NCBI GenBank assembly: GCA_034401795.1
Contig: CM067363.1
Span: forward strand, 27,772,211 to 27,836,210
Direction: 5' to 3'
DNA length: 64,000 nt
From: Chaetoderma sp. LZ-2023a
Taxonomy: Eukaryota > Mollusca > Caudofoveata > Chaetodermatida > Chaetodermatidae
Position 1 is the stretch's first letter, and each line of letters starts with the position of its first letter. Positions 44,224 to 54,640 of this stretch are shown here, piece after piece. The translations under genes and the position numbers were made by a program. The notes under the pieces are model-generated. The model made no database searches. It worked only from the letters and a program-made list of their open reading frames with translations, and was not told the origin of the DNA.

Positions 44224-44560
44224 TAATCGACCTTTCCAAGTTTATCCATCGATCAAATGACGTCATAATCAACTACGTGACGTGTAACATGACGTCATGA
44301 TCATGACGTCATGAATGACTCGATATAGTCCGTCTTTATCGCTTAATAGTCCGACACGCTGTAATAACCATTCTGCTGAATATTTTGAAACCCATTTGAC
44401 TGGATTAAACTAATTTGCTACCATAGGCAGCAAGAGCGCCCAGTCAAATTAGTTTCAAAATATTTACTAGTTTACCTGCATAGTTTTCTGTAAATTGATA
44501 GTTGTGGGTGTAGCTTTGATAGAGATGGGCGGGGTATAGCTAAAACTGGAAAGGTCCATT
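44224..44560 (-). mobile_element. HP-A element with partly deleted left arm
   Basis: AATCGACCTTTCCAAGTTTATCC to AAACTGGAAAGGTCCATT. It carries three perfect TGACGTCA. The left arm is rearranged (TTTGACTGGATTAAACTAAT). Confidence 0.9.
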
Positions 44561-44976
44561 GAGTGACGCATCCCTCCATATTTCTAATGCATATTGCGTT
44601 CAGACAAAATGTTGTTGTAAATCGATCAGATAGTAAATCATTTCCCAGTAGACACCACTCTTATTTACCGCTATTTTCCTATTATTCCTCATAGGTATCC
44701 TCGTATAAAACATTTCCATTCGTGAATTATGGCTGTTTCTATTTCTGGATTCGATTTATTTTCCCGTCTATTTATATAGCTGTCAATATTAATTACCATT
44801 ATCACCGACTCCTAGATGTCGCTATTGATTCCAAGTTTGCTATGGTCATTCTATGAGTCAGATTGGTCAAAGGTGAAAATAGATGGAAAAACGATAAAAA
44901 TGTATTTCACTTTGCTGAATTTCATGGTGTTTTTAATTTAATGTGTCTTATTTATTACTTCATCAAGCATCACTCC

Positions 44977-45058
44977 GATAACGCAGGATGCTGGGTCAAT
45001 ATCGGGCCGTATTGGGTCGATATTGGTCCAGCACCAGTCCAGTAAGCTGCGTTATCAG
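44977..45058. repeat. Short foldback with GATAACGCAG ends
   Basis: GATAACGCAGGATGCTGG at the left, CTGCGTTATC at the right, enclosing GGTCAATATCGGGCC and GGTCGATATTGGTCC. About 80 bp. A possible relative is at 19,568. Confidence 0.55.
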
Positions 45059-45249
45059 AGCATTGGAACATTCAGTGTACGTTAATTATAAGCTTCATTG
45101 TACAAACCCGTGCCCCGTAAATTATGTACAACGTCGATAGGTTATTTCTCTTGGCAAATGGTCATGGGTCAAAGATACAGTCATCGAATTGTTCCATCCA
45201 ATTGACAGTTGTAGGATATACATGTATGTGCCAGTAAAAGACAGATAGT

Positions 45250-45458
45250 TTTATCCCTTAGCACACTGATGTCAGATTTTTTAATTTTCAAATTAAATTA
45301 AAAGATGAACTGGTGTACGTTTTTCAACAAATTTGGTGGAAGATGGTGCTGTCGAAGACAGCAACATCGTCCATCAAAATTGTTGAAAAATGTACACCAG
45401 ATTCGTTGCTATTGGCATGGTAAAAGATAGATTATTTACATCAGAGTGCTAAAGGTTA
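45250..45458. mobile_element. HP-C hairpin MITE
   Basis: TTATCCCTTAGCACACTGATG to ACATCAGAGTGCTAAAGGTTAA: clear ~20-bp inverted ends. Central hairpin GTACGTTTTTCAACAAATTT / AAATTGTTGAAAAATGTAC, apex CTGTCGAAGACAG. The best-defined copy of the family. Confidence 0.85.
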
Positions 45459-46378
45459 AAGGCGTATATAATTATATTGAATTTGTGAAGCATTGGACGT
45501 TTCTGACTAACATATTATGCGTCAGAAGATAACGACCAGGTCGAGTCTAGATATTGCGAAATCTCCATACAACGATCCCTCTATAAACTAAACACTTTCC
45601 TAGTCTGAACGAATATCTTAGTAAGAAATCAGTTTGTTTCATTAGGATGTAACCTCTGTAAATCTAGAATTTCCACAACCCGAATACATTCGCCGGTTCC
45701 GTGAGGCTTCCCTTTAGGAAGATAGTTCCCATATATTCGATTAGTGCTGCCACTATGGACTCGTGGAAGCTGTCTCTAGGAATGGTGTCGGTAACTTCCA
45801 GATAGGAGACTGGATAGGGGTATTTCCTTTTAAGCTTAGACCGACTCTCAGTCTGGTTCAATAATAGTTGTAATGCCACGCAAATCAGATTAGTCTATTC
45901 ATGGACGTCTAACTAGTAACATCGTTTTTATTTAGATGCCCATAGTATGGTAAAGACCTTTGATGGCAGTTCGCTAAACGGCATAATTGAATCTAATGAG
46001 CGCATACATGGCTGCATTTATTCCATCATTCCTGGCATTCCTGATCGCGTGTAGAACCACAGCGCATCTAATCTGTGAATATGACAACTGATTTGTCCCT
46101 TTATGTTGCCAATATTGCCGCTGATCATTAGTGTTGGTGATTGCAGTGTGACGGACTCCGAATCGTGTCAGCTACTCCAAACCACAACGCATCTCATCTG
46201 TGAATATCACAAGTCTATTGTCTATTGCTTATAATCTCGATGATTATTAGTGTTGGCGACTGCATGGAGACGAACTCTGAAACGTGTCAGCTACTCCAAA
46301 ACTAACTTTTTTTGTTTCCCTCAGATTGTGGAAATGCACCGTAATGTTTCTGTCACAAAACCCTCTGTGAAAGCTGAT

Positions 46379-46602
46379 ACTAACCATTTCATAGCTAAAC
46401 AGATCTCTACATTTGTGTTGAGGAATGTTCATTTGCATGCCACGTCAATAGTATTTTTGAAACTTTAAAACTGGAATGACTAGCTCGGTAACCGAGTCAG
46501 TCATTCCTATGGTAAAATTTCAAAAAATAGTATTTTCTTGGCCTGCAAAACGACATTCAACGAGCAAATATCTAGATTTTCTTGTACAAACTAAAGAGTT
46601 TA
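46379..46602 (+). mobile_element. HP-B element
   Basis: CTAACCATTTCATAGC start, GTTCATTTGCATGCCACG, hairpin CTAGCTCGGTAACCGAGTC, CTTGGCCTGCAAAACG, and a decayed AAGAGTTTAG end. Confidence 0.82.
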
Positions 46603-47250
46603 GAAAGCTCTAATTCTTACCAAGACACGTTAGCGATGCTTTATGATTGATTAGCTGCAGACTTCATCAAAAACAAATATTATAATTTTTATTGGATGCC
46701 GATTTCCTTACTTTTTAGGCAATTTGATGCAATGATACACTGTTACCATATATGTACATTATCAACTGAGCTGTGTTGTTATTTGATTTAAATCATATAA
46801 TAATTAAATATTAAATCACAATTTCCCTCAACCCATACCTCGTTGAACTCTGACGTTCCAAAATCTCATTTTGAACACAAGTAAGATGTTAAACTTATTT
46901 GGAACTAATTTGATAGGAAACTGTAGGTAGCTCCCAGTCAAAGTTCCAAAGATCTGTACCGCATTAGTTTTGCAGGTTGCAAGTATTATTAAATTTCTAG
47001 GGAAAGTATTACACTGAGTTTTATCAAATAAATCAGATACCTCTTTGAATATGTGTTTACCTGTCTATGCTTGCCTATCCTGCACTCGAAATCAGCTTCG
47101 TTATACCTTCATGATTGCCAACAAGTCACTATAACTTGTGGCAATTCTGTGTTCCAAATACAGTTAGCAAATATATGGTCAGCAATATACTTTCCAAGTC
47201 TGTGCATCAATGTCATGGTATAACGAGTAATATCGATTAGGGTAGGTAAC
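46603..47250. repeat. Entry into block g, copy 3
   Basis: 46,603-47,030 is unassigned, with a worn core at about 46,885-46,955 (GGAACTAATTTGATAGGAAA). From about 47,030 it aligns with 8,840 and 27,441: CGAAATCAGCTTCGTTATAC, CTTGTGGCAATTC, TTTCCAAGTCTGTGC. Confidence 0.7.
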
Positions 47251-47445
47251 TTAACCCGTACCATACTCATGTCAATAATCTATCTTTTATTGTGTCAGTG
47301 GCAAAGACACTGGTGTACATTTTCAACAATTTTGGTGGACGATGGTGCTGTCTACGACAGCACCATCTTCCACCAAATTTGTTGAAAAATGAACACCAGT
47401 TCATCTATTAATTTAATTTGAAATTTTAAGACTCAGCCTAAGTAA
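47251..47445. mobile_element. HP-C element, right end missing
   Basis: TTAACCCGTACCATACTCATG start. Perfect apex GGTGCTGTCTACGACAGCACC with arms TTCAACAATTTTGGTGGA / TCCACCAAATTTGTTGAA. The right terminus is absent. Not present in block g copies 1 and 2. Confidence 0.83.
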
Positions 47446-48121
47446 TACCCATGCATCCACATCCGTCAAATATGGAGCTGAGCTATCCATTCACTGTTAT
47501 TTCAGCTTTGCTCACTTTACCATCGTGTGAGCGTATATAGTCATAGCCAGCATTTTTTCGACAGTAAAACCAGTCAGACTCGAAGCAAGAGTGTAAACGT
47601 AGATCCGAGACATATCATCGATACCACGTGTGAAAAACACAAATTCTTCTTCAGAAATACACATGGGGGGAATGATCTCCACAGCCAGTTAATCACATGA
47701 TATGCCAAAAGTAGTAACTTATGCCATAATCACTGTCTGGCCGTGGAACGATTCTTCGAAAATCATTCAGTCTGATACGGATGTCTAAAGTTATCAGGAT
47801 TAATTACTGGTTTTTAAGGGAAGATGAACTGATAACATACCTGTATCTATCATGAAAAAAAACACGCTGGTGAAGCTGGTAGCGTGTGGGTTCAATATTG
47901 ACATCATTATATAGTGGTTTAAATTGGTTAACCATTTAAACTTGAATTCTAAGAATATTAATTCAAATGTAACTGTACAAGTATGTTGTAGAGCATTTTG
48001 AAACTAATTTGACCGAAACGTGTTGAGCAGAAAGGTGCTTGCGTTGGAAACGATTTTTCGATTTTGGTCTTTCGTATTCAAACTGTTAAATAGGAAATAC
48101 ATTTGTACGTCAAGAGTAGTC
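47446..48121. repeat. Block g, copy 3, to start of block h
   Basis: Matches 9,130-9,580 and 27,740-28,200: GAAATACACATGG, ATGCCAAAA, GATTCTTCGAAAA. TTAACCATTTAAACTTG at 47,936 occupies the position of HP-B in copy 1. A single core arm lies at 47,990-48,030. Confidence 0.75.
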
Positions 48122-48526
48122 ACAATGGAGGAATCTCGTTTTCGCTATGTCCCGCCCATTCCTAGGTAAGCTCCACCCATACTGCGCCCGTGTTGGGATC
48201 GATATATTACTACACTCTCTGAATCTCAGTTTCCAGAAAACTATACAGATAAGCTGTTGAATATTTCAAAACTAATTTGACTGGACGCTGTTGCTGCATA
48301 TGGTAGCAACAGCGTCCAGTCAAATTAGTTTCATAATATTCAACATAATGTTTATTAAATAATACAGCCATTCAACTGGTACAACAACGCTTAATCAGTC
48401 ATCAATTAAGCGTTGATGACGAACTTATCTACGTCATTCATGACGCCATTGATTATGACGTCATTCTATAGGTCACGTAGTTGATTATGCCGTCATGTGA
48501 TTGATGAATAACCTGGAAAGGTCCAT
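48122..48526 (+). mobile_element. HP-A element, complete hairpin
   Basis: AATGGAGGAATCTCGTTTTCGC (HP-A2-type end) to ACCTGGAAAGGTCCATT (HP-A-type end), so it is hybrid. Hairpin 48,257-48,345, apex TGCATATGGTAGCA. Absent from block h at 9,870 (AGCGTTGTCACCTTTG). Confidence 0.9.
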
Positions 48527-49309
48527 TTCGGCACCGTTAACCAATAAAAGTCATATGTTTTGAATACGACCATTCTACTGATGCTGTAACGATACAGTAC
48601 GAATGCGGTGAAAGGTCGAGCTGATATTCTTAAAGTAGCAGACACTGTAACATAGTTTTATCCACAGAAGCGTCGCAAGGATTATAGTTTATGCTGTGTG
48701 GTGATGATTTGATTAGCGACCTCAAAGTAACTGTTGTGTAATTCCTTGAATAATTGTGCATATCTGATATACTTATTCAATAGCGTCGATCCCCGGGAAT
48801 GGTCATTTACTCCTTATTATTCCATGCTTAGCACTGACAATGTTGGATTTCCTAATAAATAAATATCCAACGCAATTTTAAAACGATGTTTGCTCGTACT
48901 TTTGGTACCGCAGAGAGAGACAAACGTAAACAACCTACTCAAAATTATCATCATGCTATAGTGACAGAAGCCAAAGAAAAATATATTTGAACAACGAAGT
49001 GCATACACGCATGCGAACTGACGCACACGGACGTGCACCCACGCACATACAGAACTGAAATACGATCACGCGGAATCGCAAAAGTGAATTTATATGTCGA
49101 AAGTGAATAGCTGACACAATCTATAAATGTAAAGTGATTATCTGAAAGATTTAGAATCTCCTGGCTTCAAATGGTATGTCCTCTAGCGACTTGCTTCTAT
49201 CTCTAATTTTGAACCCATGTAGCACCGTCCATAAGAGGCTTTATAGACTAGTGTCCTCTTGGGAGCGTGCGATAAGAACATAAAATAGTGTGTCATACAG
49301 CACCAACCC
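48527..49309. repeat. Segmental duplication block h, copy 4
   Basis: Matches 9,930-11,080 and 28,430-29,460: GCGTCGCAAGGATT, GGTGATGATTTGATTAGCG, TGACAGAAGCCAAAGAAAAA, AGCACCGTCCATAAGA. It contains the empty form of the 28,514 HP-A site. Confidence 0.82.
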
Positions 49310-49712
49310 AATGGACCTTTCCATGTTTAGCTATGCCCCGCCCATCACTAGCTAAGCCCCACCCTCACCTCGCCGTGTTTGGATTGATTGATCCCCGAAT
49401 GCCCTAGCTATCAGTTTCCTGAAAACTATACAGGGAAGCTGTTCAATATTTTGTAACTAATTAGACTGGGTGCTGTTGCTGCCATAGGCAGCAACAGCGC
49501 CCAGTTAAATTAGTTTCAAAATATTCAACAGAATATTTATTAAATAGTAAAAGCAAACAATTTGTACAACAGCCCATAGACCGTCATCAAATATGTGTTC
49601 GTGACGTACTTATCGACATCATTCATGACGTCATTCATTATGATGTCATTGTACACACCACGCAGTTAATTATGACGTCATATGATGGGTGGGTACTCTG
49701 GAAAGGTGAATT
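49310..49712 (+). mobile_element. HP-A element, full length and nearly perfect hairpin
   Basis: AATGGACCTTTCCATGTTTAGC to CTCTGGAAAGGTGAAT. Hairpin about 49,443-49,532 with apex CTGCCATAGGCAG. A good reference copy (~397 bp between termini). Confidence 0.93.
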
Positions 49713-51007
49713 CTATCATCATCGTGGCCTTTCATTTAACATGATAATGCTTTACGACATTAGCCGCATTTGTAGCAGATAATTATATTCCGTGCGGTGC
49801 CTCAATTACTCAAGATAGATGTTATTTATTGTGTCATCCACATGGCATCGTATGCGAGAGAAATGGCTGGCGAACAAGCATAATTGTCTTTACGTAACGG
49901 TATGTTGGCATCAGTTACACATGAGCAAAGCAATCATGGCTCAAGTTACTAATTGTCGGGTAACTACTTTACCTCTACATTCTAATACAATAAAACACAT
50001 CATCATCTCTCGCCATTAAATCTTAAGTAACCATTTCATCACGTGTGCCCCATTAACCTAGGCTATGATGTATGAAATATCATGTTGAATAATTTAATCT
50101 AATTTGATTGGGAGCTGTTGCTGCCTATGTCAGCAACATCTTCCATTCAAATTGGTTTCAAATATTCAACACCCAACCGGTGTAGTTGTATTGAAGCTAA
50201 GATACTGTGAAAAAGGGTCGTTTAATAAATTCGTTTCTCACTCCATTGGGTGCCATTCGTGCGGGTGTTTTATTGTTCCTGTTGTTAAATAGAATGCCAA
50301 TGCATATTTAGGACATAACTGTTTTAAAATTCATTCGCAAGAGAAGACCGTAGTACAACAATGATTTATTACCACGACACTATCTGTCTCTCCGTGGAAA
50401 CAAAGGCAATCTTTTTTCTTATCGTTGCCTCCATCCACACACGACCATAAACTGGTACGACCGTAACATATTGCTTGAACCTAATAGATCTTTCCACTCT
50501 ATCCACCAATCATATGACTTCATAATTAACTACGTGACGTGTAGAATGTCATTAATGACGTAGATAAGTACGTCACGACGGACTATGCGTTGTTGTACGA
50601 ATTGTGTGTTTTTACTATTTAATAAATATTATGTTGAATATTTTGAAATTAAATTGATCCCAACACGAGCGATGTGTTGGTGGAGCTTCCCAAGAGGTGG
50701 GCTGGGCTTAGCAAAAACTGGAAAGGTCAATTGCCTAGCATCTTGCGTCCAAGACCATTGATTGCTATGCTGAATAGGGTAAGCAACGCATGTTAATTCA
50801 TTTAATTTCGCGGCTAATGATATAAGCCAATATATGTTTAGTAAATATCTGGATGATAAAAGAGTATGGTTTTATAAAATGCTGAAGGCAGTCGATTTGA
50901 ACAACACCATTCGCTTTAAAGATCCAGATAAAGTACATAAAGGAACCAGAATAAGGGAACGGTTCAACAAGGTAAATTGACATAAGTATATCAGCTGTTG
51001 TCGTAAC
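49713..51007. repeat. Segmental duplication block i, copy 4
   Basis: Partner of 13,450-14,700: GTCTTTACGTAACGG, CGTTGCCTCCATCCACACAC and TCCAAGACCATTGATTG. It holds the ancestral worn core at 50,080-50,178 and the CATAATTG empty site at 49,880. Confidence 0.8.
50482..50733 (-). mobile_element. HP-A element without right arm, opposite orientation to its paralogue
   Basis: AATAGATCTTTCCACTC to AAAACTGGAAAGGTCAATT. After the left arm (TTGAATATTTTGAAATTAAA) it jumps to TTGATCCCAACACGAGC. It sits at the same place as the plus-oriented HP-A at 14,064; the third copy (19,205-19,225) is empty. Confidence 0.87.
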
Positions 51008-51385
51008 ATATGTATGATTACTGTATTCTGCGACTGTAGTAGTAGAAACATCCTACAGCTGCAATCAGTCCTTCTTCGCTTTTGCCTACTCTGTCTTGTC
51101 CTCAGTCGAAATCCTTAGCTTCCTCAGGTCCATTCTTGACTTGAGTGTACCGAGTCCTGCTTTCTTGAGGTCACCTCGTAGCAAGCTTAGCAGATTTATG
51201 CAACGCCGTCCTCTCCTGGCTCTGTATTTGCTGGCTCCGAGTAGGGCGACTGCCAAGGCTCTCTGCGCTGGTGTCTCTTCTGGCATCCTTAGCACATGGC
51301 AAAACATGGACCATCTTTGCTGGGCGACTTTACAGACAGCGGCGGCGGGATTACTATTCCCGTCGTAACATACCAGAAAGGAAAA
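51008..51385 (-). mobile_element. 5'-truncated non-LTR retrotransposon tail
   Basis: Distinctly GC-richer than its neighbours. Coding 3' end followed by about 75 bp of non-coding sequence on the minus strand. Neither block i copy 1 (about 14,700) nor the copy at 19,320 carries it, so it inserted after the duplications. No poly-A tail or target duplication recognised. Confidence 0.78.
51086..51385 (-). pseudogene. Non-LTR retrotransposon ORF C-terminus
   Basis: Translates as VAQQRWSMFCHVLRMPEETP, AQRAL, then RARRGRR, LRGDLKKAG, and DLRKLRIST before a stop at 51,086. The RW..FGHxLRM...TPA..AL...YRGRxR...L..DL pattern is the C-terminal region of non-LTR reverse transcriptases. About 100 codons are open. 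The catalytic domain is missing by 5' truncation. The clade cannot be fixed. Confidence 0.75.
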
Positions 51386-52193
51386 GTAATTCTAGAAAAA
51401 GGTGAGAAAGATACTTGTCAAATTAGCTTATTACGTACGCGTTGATAACAGTATGGTGTTATCCATGATGATAAACGAAAATATGGCATTGTTAAGAAAA
51501 TATGATGGTGGAGTTTTGTTCGGTAGAGGACGTATACATGGCTACATGTTCACAAGGCATGACAAAATGACGGTTTCGCAGGTAAATATTTTGAAACTAC
51601 ATTAAAAAGAACCGGTAGCTGCCATACAGCAACAGGTTCCAGCCAAACAAACTCCAAAATACTCAACAGAATGTTCTTATATTGTAGACTTTGTTATTCT
51701 GTCTGCCGTTTTCAAAGATTTAAAAGAGGTACTCGTATAACAAAATGTTTTAAAGATCCTTAATCGCCTTCATCGTTGAACTCAATAATATGACTACACA
51801 CGCAGTTGTAATTTCGGATTTCACTTCCAGTTAGCGGATTATGTTTCAAACGCGTCGTATGAAGTATTTCCCTCCCCGAGTGGACAATGTCCTTCCTGCC
51901 TGGATTGATGGAAACTTAAATATGTCCAGACATAAAGATCACAACTACCACTATCACAGACACCAACACCAACACCACCAGAACCAACACCAACAGCACC
52001 AAATCAGCTGATTTGATGCGACCAAAGATCGGAATAGAAAATGTAATTCAAAGCCTTCTATGAGAGAACCGACTTTTGTTGATCAAATACCTCCTGACAG
52101 GGGCGATCACCTTCGAAGAATAACTTTCTAAATGAAAACATGACAGTTCCAATATGTGGACAAAGTAGGTGAAAAACACATCTCTTTGTATGC
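51386..52193. repeat. End of block i, CAC locus copy 3, start of block j
   Basis: Worn core at 51,580-51,670 (partner 14,983). Then GGATTTCACTTCCAGTTAGC and a CAC/ACC stub (51,930-52,010). From 52,050 it matches 30,147 (TATGAGAGAACCGACTTTTG). It lacks the large CAC expansion. Confidence 0.78.
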
Positions 52194-52597
52194 CAATTCA
52201 CCTTTTCCTGAGTACCCACTCATCATATGACGTCATAATGAACTGCGTGATGTGTACAATGACATCATAATGAATGACGTCATGAATGCCGGCGATAAGT
52301 ACGTCGCGAACGCACATTTGAAGACAGTCTACTCGTTGTTGTACAAGTTGTTTGCTTTTACTATTTAATAAATATTCGGTTGAATATTTTGAAACTAATT
52401 TGACTGGGCGCTGTTGCTGCCATAGGCAGCAACAGCGCCCAGTCAAATTAGTTACAAAATATTCAATAGCTTCTCTGTATAGTTTTCAGGAAATTGATAG
52501 CTAGGGCATTTGTGGATCGATCAATCACAACACTGGGAGGTGTGGGTGAAGCTTAGCTAGTAATAGGCGGGGCATAGCTAACAAGGGAAAGGTCCAT
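52194..52597 (-). mobile_element. HP-A element, full length reference copy
   Basis: AATTCACCTTTTCCTGAG to GGGAAAGGTCCATT. The hairpin (52,380-52,466) has ~42-bp arms with one mismatch and loop CATAGG; it carries perfect TGACGTCA twice. Absent from block j at about 30,270. Confidence 0.93.
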
Positions 52598-53082
52598 TCA
52601 TTCGACTGCCAAAGACTGGACTTGTCTACACTCTAAACTACCTCTTCATCTGGCAAAACACCATTTATCTTCTTTGCAACCAAACTCCCACCTTCCCGTT
52701 TGAAATCTGTATTCTTAGGCATACATTTCCTCAGGCTAACATATAGTATTGCAATGTTTGTGTCAATATCTAAACATATCTTCGATGCTTGAGTTAGTTT
52801 TAGTGTAACAATGGACTGTTTGTTTTCTTTGAGAAGAGCTGTTTCATTGAAACACAATATGTAGCACGTCAGCACTGACCGTACAAGTATTTACGCATAT
52901 TGCCTTAAGGGAGCGAAGGCTAAAATAGTATACAGTTCTGGTTACTGGTTCATTAACACGGGTGGTCGTACAAAGCAACATCTTGTGGCACTCAAACCAT
53001 ATACACTATAACAAGTGATTTTTTTTTTTTAGAGTACCTGGTTTTTTAACCACTTTTTGTTTATAGACATGATTAACTGTAT
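52598..53082. repeat. Segmental duplication block j1, copy 2
   Basis: Partner of 30,330-30,680 (TTGTTTTCTTTGAGAAGAG, GCTGTTTCATTGAAACACAA). A frame that stays open in j2 is closed here. Confidence 0.8.
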
Positions 53083-53476
53083 TTAAACCCGCTGGTGTCA
53101 ACTTAACCTTTTAAAGGTCAAACTGACCAAAACAACTCAGCAGTGGTCATGAGGCATGTCAATTAGCAGTAACCGAGCCAGTCATGCCAGTGATATATTT
53201 CCAAAATACTCTTCTCTCGGCATGCAAATGGACACTGGGTAAGAGAAAATTCGGATTTCTTTACCATTACCGATTTGATGGACGGTATCTGCAGTGGTCT
53301 AGAAAAATGTCCATTTGCAGGCCAACAGAAAACTATTTCTGTAAATTTACAAAGAAATATTCTCATTAGCCTGTAAAGTTTTTTATTTTCCTGAGAAATC
53401 TTGACCATTAAACCTGTTGGTTGATTTACGCTTCTATGTGAGCGCTTTGAGACGCTGTTAACACACGAGGGGTTAA
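53083..53476 (+). mobile_element. HP-BL element, degraded
   Basis: TTTAAACCCGCTGGTGTCAAC left, TGTTAACACACGAGGGGTTAA right. The left hairpin arm is gone; a second GTCCATTTGCAGGCCAAC segment (53,310) suggests internal rearrangement. Orthologous to 31,516. Confidence 0.78.
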
Positions 53477-54640
53477 GACGGTTCGCCAGGTAAAGCACCA
53501 TGTTATGAACGAGAAATTTGTAAAATAATTATATAATCCAGAATGTTCAGCAACTTCTCAAAGCAGTAGATGAAATGGGTAAATGTGTACAGAATTATCC
53601 AAACCCAAGGTTAGTCATTCGACGTGATAGGAGAAAATATCTGACTAGAAGATTTCTTTTAAAATCTTGGTATGGGAGAAAGGGAGACAGTTGATAAAAT
53701 CTCTGCTTTGTTGAGAACATCTCTCCTGAAAGCGTCTGCCACCTACTGAAGGCTAACCTACATTCTGGCAGTTCCAATTTGTAGCAAAATTACTGGAAAG
53801 CATATAAATTTATTTCGGCCAACTGGTAGAGGAATCTTGTCTAAACTTTAGCATTGGTTACTTCATCTGTCAACACTAATTATATTTTTTCCGCAATCAA
53901 ACTCTTACCTTCACGTCCGAAACCTTTATTTTTATGTCTATAACGCTCCTAACTACAGTCTAGAGTACGAATGTTTGCGTCAATTTGTGAACATATCTTC
54001 GGCACCTGAGTTTATTTAGTGTTAGACTGGGCAGTTTGTTTTCTTTGAGAAGAGCCGTTTAATGGACATACAATCTGTAACACGTCTACGCAGCTTGTAC
54101 AAGGATTTACGCGCATTGCTTCAGCGGAAGCTACAGTTAAAACTGTATACAGTGGTCATCTGTCTTTAATGGACAACAAACGATGTTTCATTAAGTCTGG
54201 TAGTCGGAAGAACACCGTGTTAACAAACCTACATCATTTAACGCTGAAAGGAAATGCACTATAAGCATTGAGTTATATTAAGTAACCAGCTGACATTAGT
54301 GACGACCTCTTGATGACCCATAAGGTAGCCATTATAGAGAAAATTTTATTGTTTTAAATATGGCGATTATTTGACCGAAATAAGGCGTTTATTTTCATAA
54401 CCTGATAAGCGTTGAGGGGAGAATTTGTAGGTTAGCACAGATCTTAGTTTAGAACGTTCGCAGGATTAAGCATCGGGGGATGAGCGGATTCCCTTCACTC
54501 ACGAATTTTAAACAAGAAAAAGTGCATCAAGGAAAACAAATATATTGATATATAGTGAGTAGACATTGCAATTGAAAGTCGTGGGTACCAAATGACATCT
54601 TGGCAGGTATTCACCCATTCTTTCCTCGGTGACCCACATC
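53477..54640. repeat. Segmental duplication block j2, copy 2
   Basis: Partner of 31,950-33,047: GACATACAATCTGTAACACG, GGATTTACGCGCATTGCTTC, TAGCATCGGG / AAGCATCGGGGGATGAGCGG. It carries the partner of the 32.4-kb open frame. Confidence 0.82.

Larger units (their letters stand above)
44561..46378. other. Single-copy region, no gene recognised
   Basis: AT-rich unassigned sequence apart from the elements listed inside it. A local pair, AACCACAGCGCATCTAATCT (46,050) and AACCACAACGCATCTCATCT (46,179), marks a short tandem duplication of about 129 bp that also repeats GTGTCAGCTACTCCAAA (46,167 and 46,286). Confidence 0.5.
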
